Of a DNA stretch of 64,000 nt, positions 27,529-40,329 are shown in pieces. The stretch is from Isoetes taiwanensis (Eukaryota > Streptophyta > Lycopodiopsida > Isoetales > Isoetaceae). Below the pieces are notes generated by a model. The model was not told the DNA's origin, ran no database searches, and saw only the letters and a program-made list of their open reading frames with translations. Location of the stretch: assembly GCA_021234155.1 (NCBI GenBank), contig JAJEKV010000002.1, positions 40,227,841-40,291,840 of the forward strand. The letters are read 5' to 3'. Position numbers and translations under genes: made by a program. Position 1 is the stretch's first letter; the number at the start of each line of letters is the position of its first letter.

Positions 27529-30500
27529 AGTATCTTTGGAATGTAAATACCTTAAAACATAGCAAAGTATGCACTATGGCAGATCTGTTAGATGATGTAG
27601 ATGTAATTTTTTTCTTGGAAACATGTGAACATGAAGAGAAAGGTCTCCCGGATATTTTTGAATTCACAATGCTGCATTCGGTATGGAATAATAAAGGGTG
27701 GAATATTAAGGGTACATGTTATGCTAGGAATGAAATTGCCCATGCATTTGTGTATTGGAACAGAAAGCATCAGCACAGTACATCTGGATTGAGCTACCAG
27801 GTAGAATGGGTAAGATCTACGTGGCCGGGTGTTATTTTCCGCCAAGAGAGTCGCCTATATATAACAAAGAGGATTTGGATAAAGATGACCCATTTTTTCA
27901 TCTGGAGCAGGATATACTAACACTGAGCATGGCAGAGGAAGTAGTATTGTTAGGGGATTTTAATGGCCGAACGAGAAATCAACAGGCAGCTATGGTTAGT
28001 CCAGATGGGGAAACAGAGTGGTTGGAGATGATGGATAATGATGAACTAAAAAAATCAGGCTGGAACAGGTTATCAGATGATGGTGTGAAATGGCCAACAC
28101 CGCAGGGGCGTCATGTGTTGCATTTGTGTAGTGGCTTTGAGATGGTGATCTTTAATGGCACTGCTAGATACCCAGGATCAGGCAAACGTACCTGCAGAAA
28201 TGCTAGTGTGGTAGATTATGTCATTACCAAACCCTCTTTTGCCGAACAACTTGTTGGTATGTCAATTGGAGATGAAAATGAAAATTCAGATCATGTGCCC
28301 ATCTCTATAAAGATTAAGGTGCAATGGAGTTGTAAAGGTGAAGCGCTACATAAAAGCAAACGAGTATATTTGAAATACGACAAAGCAGATAAATATGGTG
28401 ATATGTGTGAACAGAAAGTGACTTCTATTGTATGGCCTGACACATTACAAGGAAAAAGTGATGCATTATCCGAGATTTTGTTGCAATCAGCGGATAGTTG
28501 CTTTGTATCATATCGTCAAAGGATGGGGCTGCCTTGCAATAGCTGGTTCGATGCGTAGTGCAAGCATCAGAGGGCAAAATTTAGAGCGGCGAAGGGGGCA
28601 GAGAAAGCATGTGAACGGAGGATATACATTAGGCTGATTAAAAATAAAAAGAAGGCATACCTATACAAGAAACATAAGAAAATGATGGAGGAATTGCTGG
28701 TAGATCCGAAGAGGTTCTGGAGAAGGCTCAAACCCATGAAATATGGAACGGATGGGTTACATGTAGAGACACTTATGGCGCATGTACGTAAGCTATATAA
28801 TGTTCCTGGAGCAGAAGCCATGATGGAGGCAAATGAAGACACATGTGCTATATCAGATACGCTTGCTTTCACTCTAGCTGATGTGCAAGATGGGCTTAAA
28901 AGGCTTGCCAATGGCAAAGCTGCAGACGTTTGTGGCCTTATGGCTGAAATGCTTAAATGGGCAGGGGAAGAAGTAGCAATTAAGCTGGTAGATATGTTTA
29001 ATATGGCACTAAGAGATGGCTTTCCAACATCCTGGCAGGTGAATAGGGTGGTACCGCTACATAAATCAGGGGAACTACCGCACTATTATGGTTGGTAGTC
29101 TATATGCAAAATTATTCGCTTCTATCCTTGAGCGCAAGATAAGTGCTTGGGCAGAGGATAACAATGCTAGAGCCATTGGGCAAGCGGGCTTTAGGCCCAA
29201 AAAGTCCACAATTGACCATTTGGTTACTCTCTGTGCTATGATGGACTCAGTAGTCGGCAAGAAGAAACCACTGTATGCTACTTTTGTAGACTTTAGCAAA
29301 GCTTTCGACATGGTTAATAGGCGGAATTTGTGGCAGAGAATGGTAGACTTGAACATCCCGATTGAGCTCAGACATGCGGTAGGTGTGCTTTATGGCAAGG
29401 TTCTAGTGCAACTATCATTCCCCTTTGTGGAGTTATGTGATGAGATGGTAGAAAGCAATATGGGAGTAAAGCAAGGATGTCCACTGTCACCTACTCTTTT
29501 CGGCTTATTCATAGACCAACTTGAAGGGTGGGTACGAGCACATGGGGGAGATGGTACCGCTTTGAGAGAGTATGTATGAATTCATGCTTTTATTATATGC
29601 TGATGATGTAGTATTGCTGTCCCGGAGCATACAAGGGATGCAAAAGCATTTGGATGTGCTTGAAGCATTCTGCAAGGATAAGGGCATGCGGTGAATCTAG
29701 ATAAGACCAAGGCAGTGGTATTTGGGGCAAAAAAGATGGAACATGTTCGATTCTACTATAATGATAGGCAAGTGGAAGTGGTAGAGAATTACAAATATTT
29801 GGGCCTAACCATAGATAAGAGTCCTAACTGGAATCAAGCAGTGGAACATAGGGTGAATGCAGGTCTAAAAGCGTTGTATGCTATGCAAAGGAAGTGTGCA
29901 AATGCAGAGATATGGAATTTTGAGATGAAGCGTATGCTCTACAAGGTGCTTGTCCAGACGGTTGTGCTATATGGCTGTGAAGTCTGGGGACCAGGCCTTG
30001 CTAATGATAGCTGGCAAAAAGTGGAAAAGATACAGAAGAAATTCTTTCATACGGAGTTGGGCACAAAGATGCAAACACCATATGACATGATGCTAGTTGA
30101 AAGTGGAATGATGCCACTCGAAGCTGAGGCTCTTTGCAGACTACTGCGCTATATGTGCAAAGTCCTATATGATATGCCGAGTAATAGCTTTCCTAGACTT
30201 GCCTTAGAGGAAACCAGGAATAAAGGCTGGTATGCAGATATAGACAAATGGCTTAAGAAGTGGGGGATGAATGTACAGGATCTGGAGACGCACAAAGAGG
30301 ACATTAGTGGTTGGGTTCGAGATAGTTTTCTGAGTAAGTCATGGAGCGTGCCAACTGTGAAGAAAGGGTATTATAAGGCTCACATAAATCCATCTCTGCA
30401 AGAAGCATAGTATCTTAGGGAACCCATATCAGTGAAACTTAGGCATGCAATCGCAAGAATACGGTTGAGCTCACACCGACTTGGTGTGGAGATCGGGAGA

Positions 30501-30827
30501 TGGGCAGACATTGCGCATGATCTTAGACATTGTCAGCTATGTGATACGGGAGTAGTAGAAGATGAGGCCCATGTCTTGCTTTTTTGTCGCTCGTATTCGG
30601 ATATCCGGATCAAGCATGGGGTCAGTGCTATTTCGCTTGTTGATTTCTTTCGACAGGCAGGCTCATGCATTGGAGGTTGTATTGTGGACATTCTTAACCA
30701 TAGAGAGGTCCTGATGAAACAACAAAGGGTGACGGAGATTGAGGTAGAGGAGCCCAGTGTGTTGTACTCTGAGGACGCACTGGATGACTTATTTTATAAT
30801 TTTGAGTGCAATGTAATCGTCTCATAG
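27529..30827 (+). pseudogene. LINE copy D ORF2: endonuclease and reverse transcriptase, several breaks
   Basis: The endonuclease N-terminus (VIFFLETCEHEEKG) is followed by frameshifts between 27690 and 27755. A long frame then carries GCYFPP, LLGDFNGR, SVVDYVI and SDHVPI. A TAG stop at 28556-28558 interrupts the same frame, which resumes to 29098. Part of the RT N-terminal motif (HKSGE, then a short deletion) is lost near 29080. RT continues with GQAGFRPKKS, FVDFSKAFD, GVKQGCPLSPTLFG, LLLYADDVVLL and VNLDKTKAVVFG, with further frame changes near 29575 and 29690. A TAG lies near 30408 before the finger CQLCDTGVVEDEAHVLLFC. The final stop TAG (30825-30827) lies inside the 3' hairpin. Confidence 0.88.
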
Positions 30828-30847
30828 ACCTGGCGGTCTCGAAGACG
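30818..30847 (+). promoter_or_regulatory. LINE 3' UTR two-stem hairpin, copy D
   Basis: The outer stem is CGTCT (30818-30822) with AGACG (30843-30847). The inner stem is AGACC (30826-30830) with GGTCT (30835-30839). The loop is TGGC instead of TGAT, so the loop varies while the stems are kept. Confidence 0.7.
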
Positions 30848-30864
30848 TAATAATAAATTTCATT

Positions 30865-30868
<4 letters not shown>

Positions 30869-30960
<92 letters not shown>
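30869..30960 (+). repeat. (CT)n tract 5, 92 bases
   Basis: This is a pure CT run between copies D and E. Four bases (GGCG) separate it from the ORF1 ATG of copy E at 30965. Confidence 0.97.
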
Positions 30961-30962
<2 letters not shown>

Positions 30963-30964
30963 CG

Positions 30965-31874
30965 ATGGTGCATAAGACAAGGGCAAAGAAGGGGGACGTG
31001 GCTGGGTCTTCATCAAGCTCTGGTACTGCACAGTGATGAAGGATGTGGACTCCGACACCCGAAAAGATAAAAGAAGTTTAAAAAAAGCAGAAAAAGTAAG
31101 GGTTGCAAAACAATGAGTTGGGGCTGTCGGATTCAGAGTCGTCTGATGAGAGCTCGGAAGTATCTCATGTGGCAACAGGGGTTTCGTTTAGTGCGGTCGT
31201 TGAGAGATTCCGGCCCAAGCCGCAAAAATGGGGTTTCGGAGCAATGTAAACCGCGCAATGGGAGTTTCGCAAGAATACCGCTACATGGATTTCGGGAATC
31301 CAGATTTCGGCAGCAGAGGTTGGGGCAACGAATCTTCTATCTGTTTTGACAGGAGTTGTAAGGCCTGGATTGCAAATCAAGTGGTAAATTCAATAGCAGG
31401 GGCTGGAATTTCTGTGATAAATTCGGCACCAGGGATCATGTCTGAAACAACACTCTCAGCAAATATCGCAGGGATGCAATCAGTTTTATGCCAGATGTTG
31501 AATGAGATGTCGGCATCTCGAACTCTCATGCTCAAGATTCTGGAAATGATGGAGCAGACAAGAAAGGAAAATGCTGCAAAAGAAGCAAAGGTATTGGAAC
31601 TCCTGCAAGGTATGACTGATTCCATTCATGTTTTGAAACAAAAAAACCTCTCTCTTATGCAACAGATAACAAACATGAAAGAAATACCTGCTGCCACATA
31701 TCAGGGAGTAGATGACTATGAAAGTTTTGCAGATTTAGTTAATAAATTGAATGACAGAATGGATGATCTACTGGAAAAGCAGGAACAAGGGAAGCGGGCC
31801 TTGAATATCAGAATTGCGGGCCTACCTGAGAAAGAGGATGAAAACACTAAAGAGGAAGTTAGGGAATTTTTCAG
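30965..31874 (+). pseudogene. LINE copy E ORF1 remnant, C-terminal domain deleted
   Basis: It starts [10 protein letters not shown] and meets a stop after ~23 codons. Other frames keep the acidic Ser patch (LSDSESSDESSEV, about 31121-31160). They also keep a coiled coil at about 31500-31790 and the first strand of the folded domain (NIRIAGLPEKED). At about 31874 the sequence jumps to the start of ORF2. The RNA-binding half of the domain is gone, so ORF1 function is lost. Confidence 0.8.
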
Positions 31875-34800
31875 ACCATCAGGAAGTTGGGGAATAAAGA
31901 CCATCAGGTTATGCGAGTGGAACATCAATGGGAAAGTAGAAGAGGTTGCATTTCTCAACGATGTTCTCGAATCTTGGGATGTTGTGTTTTTACTTGAGAC
32001 ACACGAGCATGAAGAACATGGTTTACCAGAATTTCACAGATTTACCTTAATGCGGCATAAGAAAAACTGGAGGAGGAAAGGCTTTAGAGGAATAGCATGC
32101 TACATTTGTAGCAACATCAAACATATGTTTTCTATAGCTAAGAAGAATTCTGTAAAGGAACATATTTGGCTAAAAGTTGCAGGTTCACATAGAAATATTT
32201 ATATAGCTGGCTGTTACTATCCACCTAGAGAGTCCCCCACTTATATGGTGGGAGAGATGGATAAAGATGACCCTTTCCACCATCTGGAACAGGATGTGCT
32301 GGATCTAGGGAGACATGGAGATATCCTTTTAATGGGAGATTTTAATGCCAGAATCGCTAATGAGCAAGCTTATTTAATGGCCGGAACAGGAGATCCCATA
32401 TGGATGGAAAAACTAGATGAGGCGGACTTGCAGGCAAATGGATGAGATAGAGCCACAAAGGACCAATCAAAAGATTTGCAGCCACAAGGTATGCATCTTT
32501 TGAATATGTGTAGCGGCTTAGACTTAATTGTACTGAATGGTATCAGTAAATTTCCTCAATCAAAGAAATGTACATCTAAAGGCGTTATGGGAATTGGATT
32601 CAGTGTTGTTGATCTGGTTATGACAGGGATTCATATTGTGGATAGCATTAGTGACTTGAGTATCGATGATGGCATACCAACCTCTGATCACTTCCCAATT
32701 GTGGTGCATTTAAGACTTCAGGACCAGGGTGTTATAAACACACCTAACCCAAAAACACAAACTAGGATAAACATGGATCCACGTAAGATGAGTATCTTTA
32801 AGAAGATGTGTGAGCAAAATGCTAAGGAGCTTACATGGCCAGAGAACTTAGTAGAATTGGACACGATGCTTACCTCTATGTTACTTGAGGTGGCTCAGAA
32901 ATGCTTCATACCTCGTCGTGCATTGAAAGGATTGCTATGTAATGGGTGGTATGACACGGAATGTAAAAGTAAGAGGCTGGAATTTAAGACTGCAACACAG
33001 AAAGATGAAGGCAAGGTTCAGAAGGAATATCGACAATTAGTGAGAAGGAAAAAACGAGCATACTACCAAACCAAACAGGAAACACTGGTAAGTGAATTGT
33101 TATCACAGCCAAAGAAATTCTGGACAAGGTTGAAGGCCAGAAAACAACAGACTAGTCTTTTAGATGTGGATAGTTTATTACAACAACTGCATAAACTATA
33201 TCACGTAGCGGGATTGCATGAGGAAATGGACAGACAAGGTGATAATCTCACTTTTTCAGATGCAGATATATTTGAAGGGCTGGAATCACTTTCGTGTGGC
33301 AAGGCAGCTGATGCACTTGGGTTGATGGCAGAGATGATAAAATGGGCTGGTCCAGCTGTAACCAGTGTCATCACGAAAATGATGAATAGAGCGTTGATTG
33401 AAGGCTTCCCTCACACATGGCAAGTCAATAGAGTGGTACCAATCCATAAAGCAGGAGACATCAGCGACCCAAGCAACTATAGAATGATCATGGTAAGCAG
33501 TTTGTTTTCAAAATTATTTGCCAAGCTTATAGAGATAAAGTTAAGTGATTGGGCAGAGATACACAATGATAGAGCATCGGGACAAGCAGGTTTTAGACCT
33601 AACAGGTCTACACTAGACCACTTAATTACTATGAGAGCAATGACAGATGCTGTGAAGAAAACTAAAAAGCCGCTCTTTGCTTGCTTTGTGGATCTTACTA
33701 AAGCTTTCGATATGCTAAGAAGAGGGAACATTTGGGAATACATGGATCACATAGGGGTGCCACAGGAGCTCAGAAACGCAGTATCAGTACTATATGAGAA
33801 AGTGCTAGTAAGTCTATCTTTTCCGCTAAACAAATCCTGTAAAGCAGAGATAATTAGTAACATTGGGGTGAAGCAAGGATGCCCTTTATCCCCTACATTA
33901 TTTGGGATATATATAGACCAGTTAGAGATGTGGATGCAGAGACATAGTGGAGGGGGGACTACACTTGCAGGATACTTGCTTATTCTACTCTTATATGTAG
34001 ATGATATTGTTATCCTTGCTCAGAGTTACCACGATATGCAGAGGCACTTGGAGGCATTAGCCAATTTCTGTGATGCTACTAAAATGCAGGTGAATTTGAA
34101 TAAGACTAAAATTCTCATTTTTGGAAAACGAGTTCATAATTTCCATTTCCAATATAAGGGAGAAGAGGTGGAAATAGCAGACACATATAAATATTTAGGG
34201 CTTATAGTGGACCACAATTATGGGTGGAACAAGGTAGTTGGGCAGCGTACTGATGTTGGGATTAAGGCGCTATACGCAATGCAGCAGAAATGCAGAAAAG
34301 CAGGGACTGTAGACTGGAAACTGAAGAAAATGTTATATCAAAACCTCGTCAGGACAGTTGCGTTGTACGGATGTGAGGTTTGGGGGGCCGGGCTCTCCCA
34401 AGAAATATGGAAAAGAGTTGAGAAAATTCAAAAGAAATTTCTTCTGGCAGAACTAGGGGTTAAAATGCAAATCCCATATCATATGATGTTGGCTGAAACA
34501 GGGATGGAATGTTAGAAGCTGAAGCATTATTTCTGACGCTCAAATATGTGCAAAAGGTCCATGATATGGATGCTGATAGGCTATCGAGGCTTGCAATGAT
34601 ACATAGTAGTCTTAAGGGATGGTATAATGAAGTGCGTAAATGGTTGGGTAAGTGGGGAATGGTGCTAGAAGATATGCCATCAGAGGAGGATGAGCTAAGG
34701 GAATGGGTCTACGCACATATCAGAGAAAAATCCTGGCATAATGCAGGCACGAAAATGGCATTTTACAAAAAAGAAATTAATCCAGCACTTGGAAAAGCAC

Positions 34801-35197
34801 CGCATCTCTTGGGTAAGCTGTCTTACTTTAAAAGACATTTATTTGCAGACTAAGATTAAGTTCACATCACTTGGGAGTGGAGGTTGGTAGATGGGGGAAT
34901 CTCCCCCGAAACTTACGTACCTGTAAAACATGTGGAGCTGATGTACTGGAGGATGAGGCACACCTTATTCTTCGCTGTCCTACATATGAAAATTTAAGGA
35001 GACGGATGGGTATTCCTACCGGGATCTCTTTATATGAGTTCTTTGCGCTGCCAGCTGCAACTATCAGTGACTACTTGATAGAGGTGATGAAAGTGAGGGA
35101 CATGTCAATAAGAAACTATAAACACCTACTAGAATTATATGAGAAAGAGAGTAGTGGGACTAATGATGCCGTGATTGAGGGTACATTAGAGTTTTAA
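31875..35197 (+). pseudogene. LINE copy E ORF2: endonuclease and reverse transcriptase, one stop and two frameshifts
   Basis: The frame enters directly from ORF1 and reads CEWNING, VVFLLETHEHE, GCYYPP, LMGDFNAR, VVDLVM and SDHFPI. A TGA at 32443-32445 sits where copy C has Trp. RT motifs are NRVVPIHKAG, GQAGFRPNRS, FVDLTKAFD, GVKQGCPLSPTLFG, LLYVDDIVIL (Val replacing the usual Ala in the YADD motif), VNLNKTKILIFG and TYKYLGLIVD. A small deletion shifts frame near 34505, and another shift lies near 34853. The finger is CKTCGADVLEDEAHLILRC. Apart from these breaks the protein is complete. Confidence 0.9.
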
Positions 35198-35225
35198 TTA
35201 TATGCAAAAAAACTGACTTGTATAT

Positions 35226-35255
35226 CGTCTTCTAGGCCTGATGGTCTCATAGACG
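35226..35255 (+). promoter_or_regulatory. LINE 3' UTR two-stem hairpin, copy E
   Basis: The outer stem is CGTCT (35226-35230) with AGACG (35251-35255). The inner stem is AGGCC (35234-35238) with GGTCT (35243-35247), where the A-to-G change gives a G-U wobble instead of a mismatch. The loop is TGAT. Confidence 0.7.
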
Positions 35256-35276
35256 TGATCTATAAAACATTTCATT

Positions 35277-35280
<4 letters not shown>

Positions 35281-35369
<89 letters not shown>
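35281..35369 (+). repeat. (CT)n tract 6, 89 bases
   Basis: This pure CT run follows the 3' tail of LINE copy E. It is followed by a short spacer and then by tract 7. Confidence 0.97.
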
Positions 35370-35556
<187 letters not shown>

Positions 35557-35598
35557 TGGGTATCTGACGAGATAAAAATATACCGTATGCCTTGAGAG

Positions 35599-36084
35599 TT
35601 GGACGAGACAAATGTCTCTCGATCCTCTAAGCTGACTTGGATTAGGAGGAGATCGCCCAGGAAGGGAGGGAATCCACGGGATTTTTCTTCCCGCCTCTTC
35701 CTTAGCTTGACTCCAAGCTCAATTATCCCACGGGCAAGATTTAGCCTCGGTGAGTACCAGAAATATCCCATATTATTGCTTTCCAGTTTCTTTTGTCCCA
35801 TATTTTGTGTTCAGCAGCCATTTTTGTTCAATCTCAGCTCTACAATCAGACTTCTCGGCCCGGATTTGCATTATTTGATGGATCCGGTCATTTTGGGCAT
35901 GATTGCCATGCTTTTGAGGGCTATTCAACTCGGCTTGGCTTTCCAAAGCTACTGTCTACATTTGATACAGGAGAATGAACGAGAAGGGTCAATGGATATT
36001 TTAGAGCAGAATGCAGAGGTAGAAGATAATATTCATTACATGTGTGCAGCATCCACACTCTTCCTAGCACTTGTTCGAGATTAA
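35599..36084 (+). other. Open frame ahead of the Harbinger transposase, unassigned
   Basis: A 161-codon frame opens at an ATG and ends at TAA. Its last third (from about 35878: MDPVILGMIAMLLRAIQLG) looks protein-like and is followed by an acidic stretch. It may be the 5' exon of the transposase, as some Harbinger transposases have a separated N-terminal exon, but the join is obscured by the MITE-like insert that follows. The first two thirds have no recognisable features. Confidence 0.3.
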
Positions 36085-36139
36085 GGAGGCCTCCCCGAAG
36101 ATTTTGGGTATGTCTAAGGCCCGGGGGATTCACATAGTA

Positions 36140-36310
36140 TAGGCCGTATATACCATGTGAGTGGACGATAAGGGGTTTTTTTTTTTAACCTAAAGCGTAC
36201 GAATACGTACGGGAAGGGGTTCTTTAGACCTTAAAAAAAGCGTATACGAAGGGGTTTTTTATGACCCCTTCCTCGCACATGGTGTATCCCTTATACATTA
36301 AGTGATATCC
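36140..36310. mobile_element. MITE-like inverted-repeat insert
   Basis: The left arm near 36155-36180 (ATACCATGTGAGTGG, then AAGGGGT) and the right arm near 36245-36292 (ACCCCTTCCTCGCACATGGTGT) are imperfect inverted repeats. The interior contains CGTACG twice and several AAGGGGTT words. It interrupts the sequence between the 5' open frame and the transposase body. Confidence 0.45.
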
Positions 36311-36338
36311 CCGGGGTCCAAGGCAGGCAACACAGTGG

Positions 36339-37376
36339 GACAGCATTGACAATCACGCTTGGAATTGCCTCCCCTCTTTTGAGGACGATATGTGGCACCA
36401 GTTCTATCGGATGAAGAGGGCTGCATTTGAGAATTTAGTTGGCCTGATTGTGCTTTACTTAATCAGACCTGGAATGAAGGTCTGACCGCCTGTTGATCCC
36501 AGGAAAGCAGTGGCCATGGTGCTTTATTTCTTAGCACATGGTGAGAAACCCTTGCATGTAGGTCAAAGATTTTATGTAGGTAAAGCTACTGTGCAGAAAT
36601 ACACGAAAAAAATAACTCTTGTTTTGGCATCCAAGACTATGCTTTACAAGAGGTTCATTGCTTTACCAACAGGTCAAAGATTGTTGGACATAAACAAAGA
36701 TTTTGAAGATGCAACAGGTATACCAAATATATTTGGAGCTGTTGATGGATCTCATATATATTCGCAAAGACAAGGGTGATGACTATTATTCCAGGCACAA
36801 AAGACATTCCTGCCTTATGCAAGGTGTGGTTACTCACCAAAGACTCTTTATTAATGTTTGTGTAAATAGGACTGGTTCTGTGCATGATGCAAATCAATTC
36901 AAAAAGAGTTTGTTATATAAGAGGTTGGCAGCCAAACAGATTATGCAAGAGCCTACTGTTCAGATAACAGGTAAAAAGATTAGTCAGGGTCAAATGACTG
37001 ATCAGGAGGTGGTTGTTACAATTCCACAAATGCTGCTTGGGGATTCAGCATATCCCTCTCGAAGATTTCTGATTAAAGTTTTCCCTGATGGAAAGGGAGC
37101 CTATGGCAGATTTAATAAAAGGATATGCAGAGGTAGAGTGTGTGTAGAAAATGGTTTTGGTATCATTAAGGAAAAATTCAGAATTTTAAAGGCATTGCCT
37201 ATCCATGTTGGTAGAGCAGCCAAAATAATCCATGCTACCTGTGTCTTGTGGAATTTTTGTATCATGCAAAATCTCCAGCTGGATTACTTGCCATTGCAAC
37301 CTGATATTCCTGAAATTGAATATTATGAGACTGAGGTAATGAACAAAAGGATGAAGAAAGAAGGGGATCAAATTTG
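36339..37376 (+). pseudogene. Harbinger-type DDE transposase, one stop and one frameshift
   Basis: This enzyme would cut and paste the transposon in the nucleus. From 36339 the frame reads HAWNCLPSFEDDMWHQFYRM, then a TGA at 36483-36485 interrupts it. It continues to GAVDGSHI (first catalytic Asp at about 36744). A one-base shift near 36755 in a TA run moves the frame to the rest: GSVHDANQF, LLGDSAYPSR (second Asp, about 37041) and VENGFGIIKEKFRIL (catalytic Glu, about 37146). All three catalytic positions are therefore still present. It ends at TGA 37374-37376. The convergent Myb-like gene lies 590 bases downstream. Confidence 0.85.
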
Positions 37377-37964
37377 ACATGTGATATTCCAGAATTTGGA
37401 ACAAGTAAATGGAGATTGAGTGCTGCTAAATTCTTGGTACATAATTCTTGGTACATGATTCTTGGTACATAATTCTAAGTTTTTTGGTTCTCACTTTCTG
37501 GTGTGCAACAACAGGACATTAACTGTTCTCTTCAGCAAATGATGCAAACTTAAACACACATTACTTTGTTTGTGAACTCAATTTCTTGTTGGCTGATGAT
37601 AAACTACAGTTATGTGAAATAGTTATATGTATGTAGAGTTCTATTTGCATGTTATGTTCAGATAACATTGAGTTGGACATATTGTGTTTTGTGAATTGTG
37701 AATTGTGAATTCTGCATTGTGCATTGTGGCATTGAAATGTGTATTGAAATGTGCATTGTGACAAAGTACATTTTCTATTACTTGGTATTACAGAAACGTG
37801 ATTGACTAGCCTAAAGTAACATTGTTCTTTTTTTACTTGCTTTTCTGTTACAAACCTTGCAGTAACATTGCTACAAACTTAAAGATCCCTGTTAATAACA
37901 CTGCTACAAACTTAAATCTGTGCACAAATTATTTCACAAATAGTGAACTTTTTACTAAATGAAC
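37377..37964. other. Spacer between the convergent Harbinger genes
   Basis: No gene is visible. It has short direct repeats: CTTGGTACATAATTCT-type words near 37433-37480 and GTGAATTGTGAATTGTGAATT near 37690. It probably holds the two 3' UTRs. Confidence 0.45.
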
Positions 37965-38420
37965 TCAAAAGTACAGTTTCTGTTTCTTGCCTTTAATCTG
38001 CAATTTATCCCATTTGTTTCTCAATTGCCTTAAATCTTCTAAGCCCTCTACTGAATGTCGAAGTTTTATCATGATCTCTCCCCACTGACTGGCGGACAGA
38101 TTAATGTTTCCATTATTATGCACTTTATATTCTTTCATCAAGGAAAGCATTGTGCCAATTGCATTATCAGACCAATCAACATGACGCTTTCTTTTCTTGC
38201 TTTGAATGGCATCAGCATCACTTCCATGAACAATCAAGGCCAAAGAATTATCAAGGGGCATCGACTCACTAGGATTTTGAACCACTGCCTTTTTCTGCTT
38301 CCTCGGATTGCAATCCTTTGCACCTTCAGGCTGAGAGTTGATCTGCAATGCATCAGATTCAGGAATTTGACCAGTCATCTTCTTCGGCCTCTTAGAAGGC
38401 AATTTCGGTTCTAGGGGCAC
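37965..38420 (-). CDS. Myb/SANT-like (trihelix type) DNA-binding protein of the Harbinger element
   Basis: The open minus-strand frame covers about 150 codons. The N-terminal half is Lys/Pro-rich with a likely nuclear signal (KKRKRHVDW). The C-terminal half has the three-helix spacing of Myb/SANT domains: VDWSDNAIGTMLSLMKEY, then SQWGEIMIKL, then LRQLRNKWDKLQ. In PIF/Harbinger elements the second protein helps bring transposase to the DNA. The frame has no ATG at its left end (38420 is GTG); the first ATG gives MTGQIPES, so an upstream exon may be missing. The frame is uninterrupted, unlike its partner. Confidence 0.65.
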   Translation of the reverse strand: MPLEPKLPSKRPKKMTGQIPESDALQINSQPEGAKDCNPRKQKKAVVQNPSESMPLDNSLALIVHGSDADAIQSKKRKRHVDWSDNAIGTMLSLMKEYKVHNNGNINLSASQWGEIMIKLRHSVEGLEDLRQLRNKWDKLQIKGKKQKLYF

Positions 38421-38740
38421 AAAGGGTTTGGCGGTTCTTTGGAAGAGCGGATCTAGAAGCTCTAGTCATGATTTAGAGTCTCTTTGTAACAGAATTTGTG
38501 ATAAATTACTTCTTGAACACAATTAAAATCAGAAATTTACAAGAAGGATTCCAACACGAGACCGAAATCTTAATGCAAATGCTTGAGGAATTTGGATTGC
38601 AAGGCCGATCTCGACACCCTAATGCGGAATTGGGCGGGAGGTCTTGTGGCGAGATCAAAGAACAGGGGGATCATTTCTTGAAGAGGTCGGAATTGGTGGC
38701 TCGATTTCGGGAGAGTTTTTGAGGCCAAAACTCAAAACCG

Positions 38741-40017
<1,277 letters not shown>

Positions 40018-40150
40018 CATTAGTTTGTAATATATTCCAACCACAATAGACCAATAGTACAGACTATGCTGCATCTTCATACCACGTGTTCTCATTGCTG
40101 CATCTCTCAACGCTATGATAAGAAGAATCATCTCACAATATTTACACTAT
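40018..40150 (+). repeat. 133-bp direct repeat, right copy
   Basis: This matches 12436-12568 with about five mismatches. The flanks diverge immediately on both sides. Confidence 0.8.
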
Positions 40151-40329
40151 GCAACATCAAATTCTACTAACCACATACCACATAAAACGTTAAAATTATG
40201 GTATTGGCTATTGCATAAGATGCTAATTCCCATTTTATCACCAAACCACATGACACACCACACATTAACATAGCACATGACAACAAATACAGAACACGCT
40301 TACTCCTGTTCAATCAACCTAGTAACCCG

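Larger units (their letters stand above)
30961..35280 (+). mobile_element. LINE copy E, near full length with an internal ORF1 deletion
   Basis: It is 4.32 kb, flanked by (CT)n on both sides. About 270-300 bases covering the end of ORF1 and the ORF1-ORF2 gap are missing compared with copy C. ORF2 is close in sequence to copy B. The 3' end has the hairpin and the tail CATTTCATTTCAT leading into (CT)n. Confidence 0.92.
35599..38740. mobile_element. PIF/Harbinger-type DNA transposon, decayed
   Basis: It contains a DDE transposase reading rightward (36339-37376) and a Myb/SANT-like protein reading leftward (about 38420-37965). This pairing of two proteins is characteristic of PIF/Harbinger elements. 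The boundaries are approximate; I could not find matching terminal inverted repeats or a 3-bp TWA target duplication. An inverted pair GCCCCTAAC / GTTAGGGGC near 38752-38810 may belong to the right end. Confidence 0.65.

Noticed and set aside
36140-36310. A normal intron of the Harbinger transposase
   Set aside because: Its imperfect inverted-repeat ends fit a MITE-like insert better, though an intron hosting a MITE cannot be excluded.
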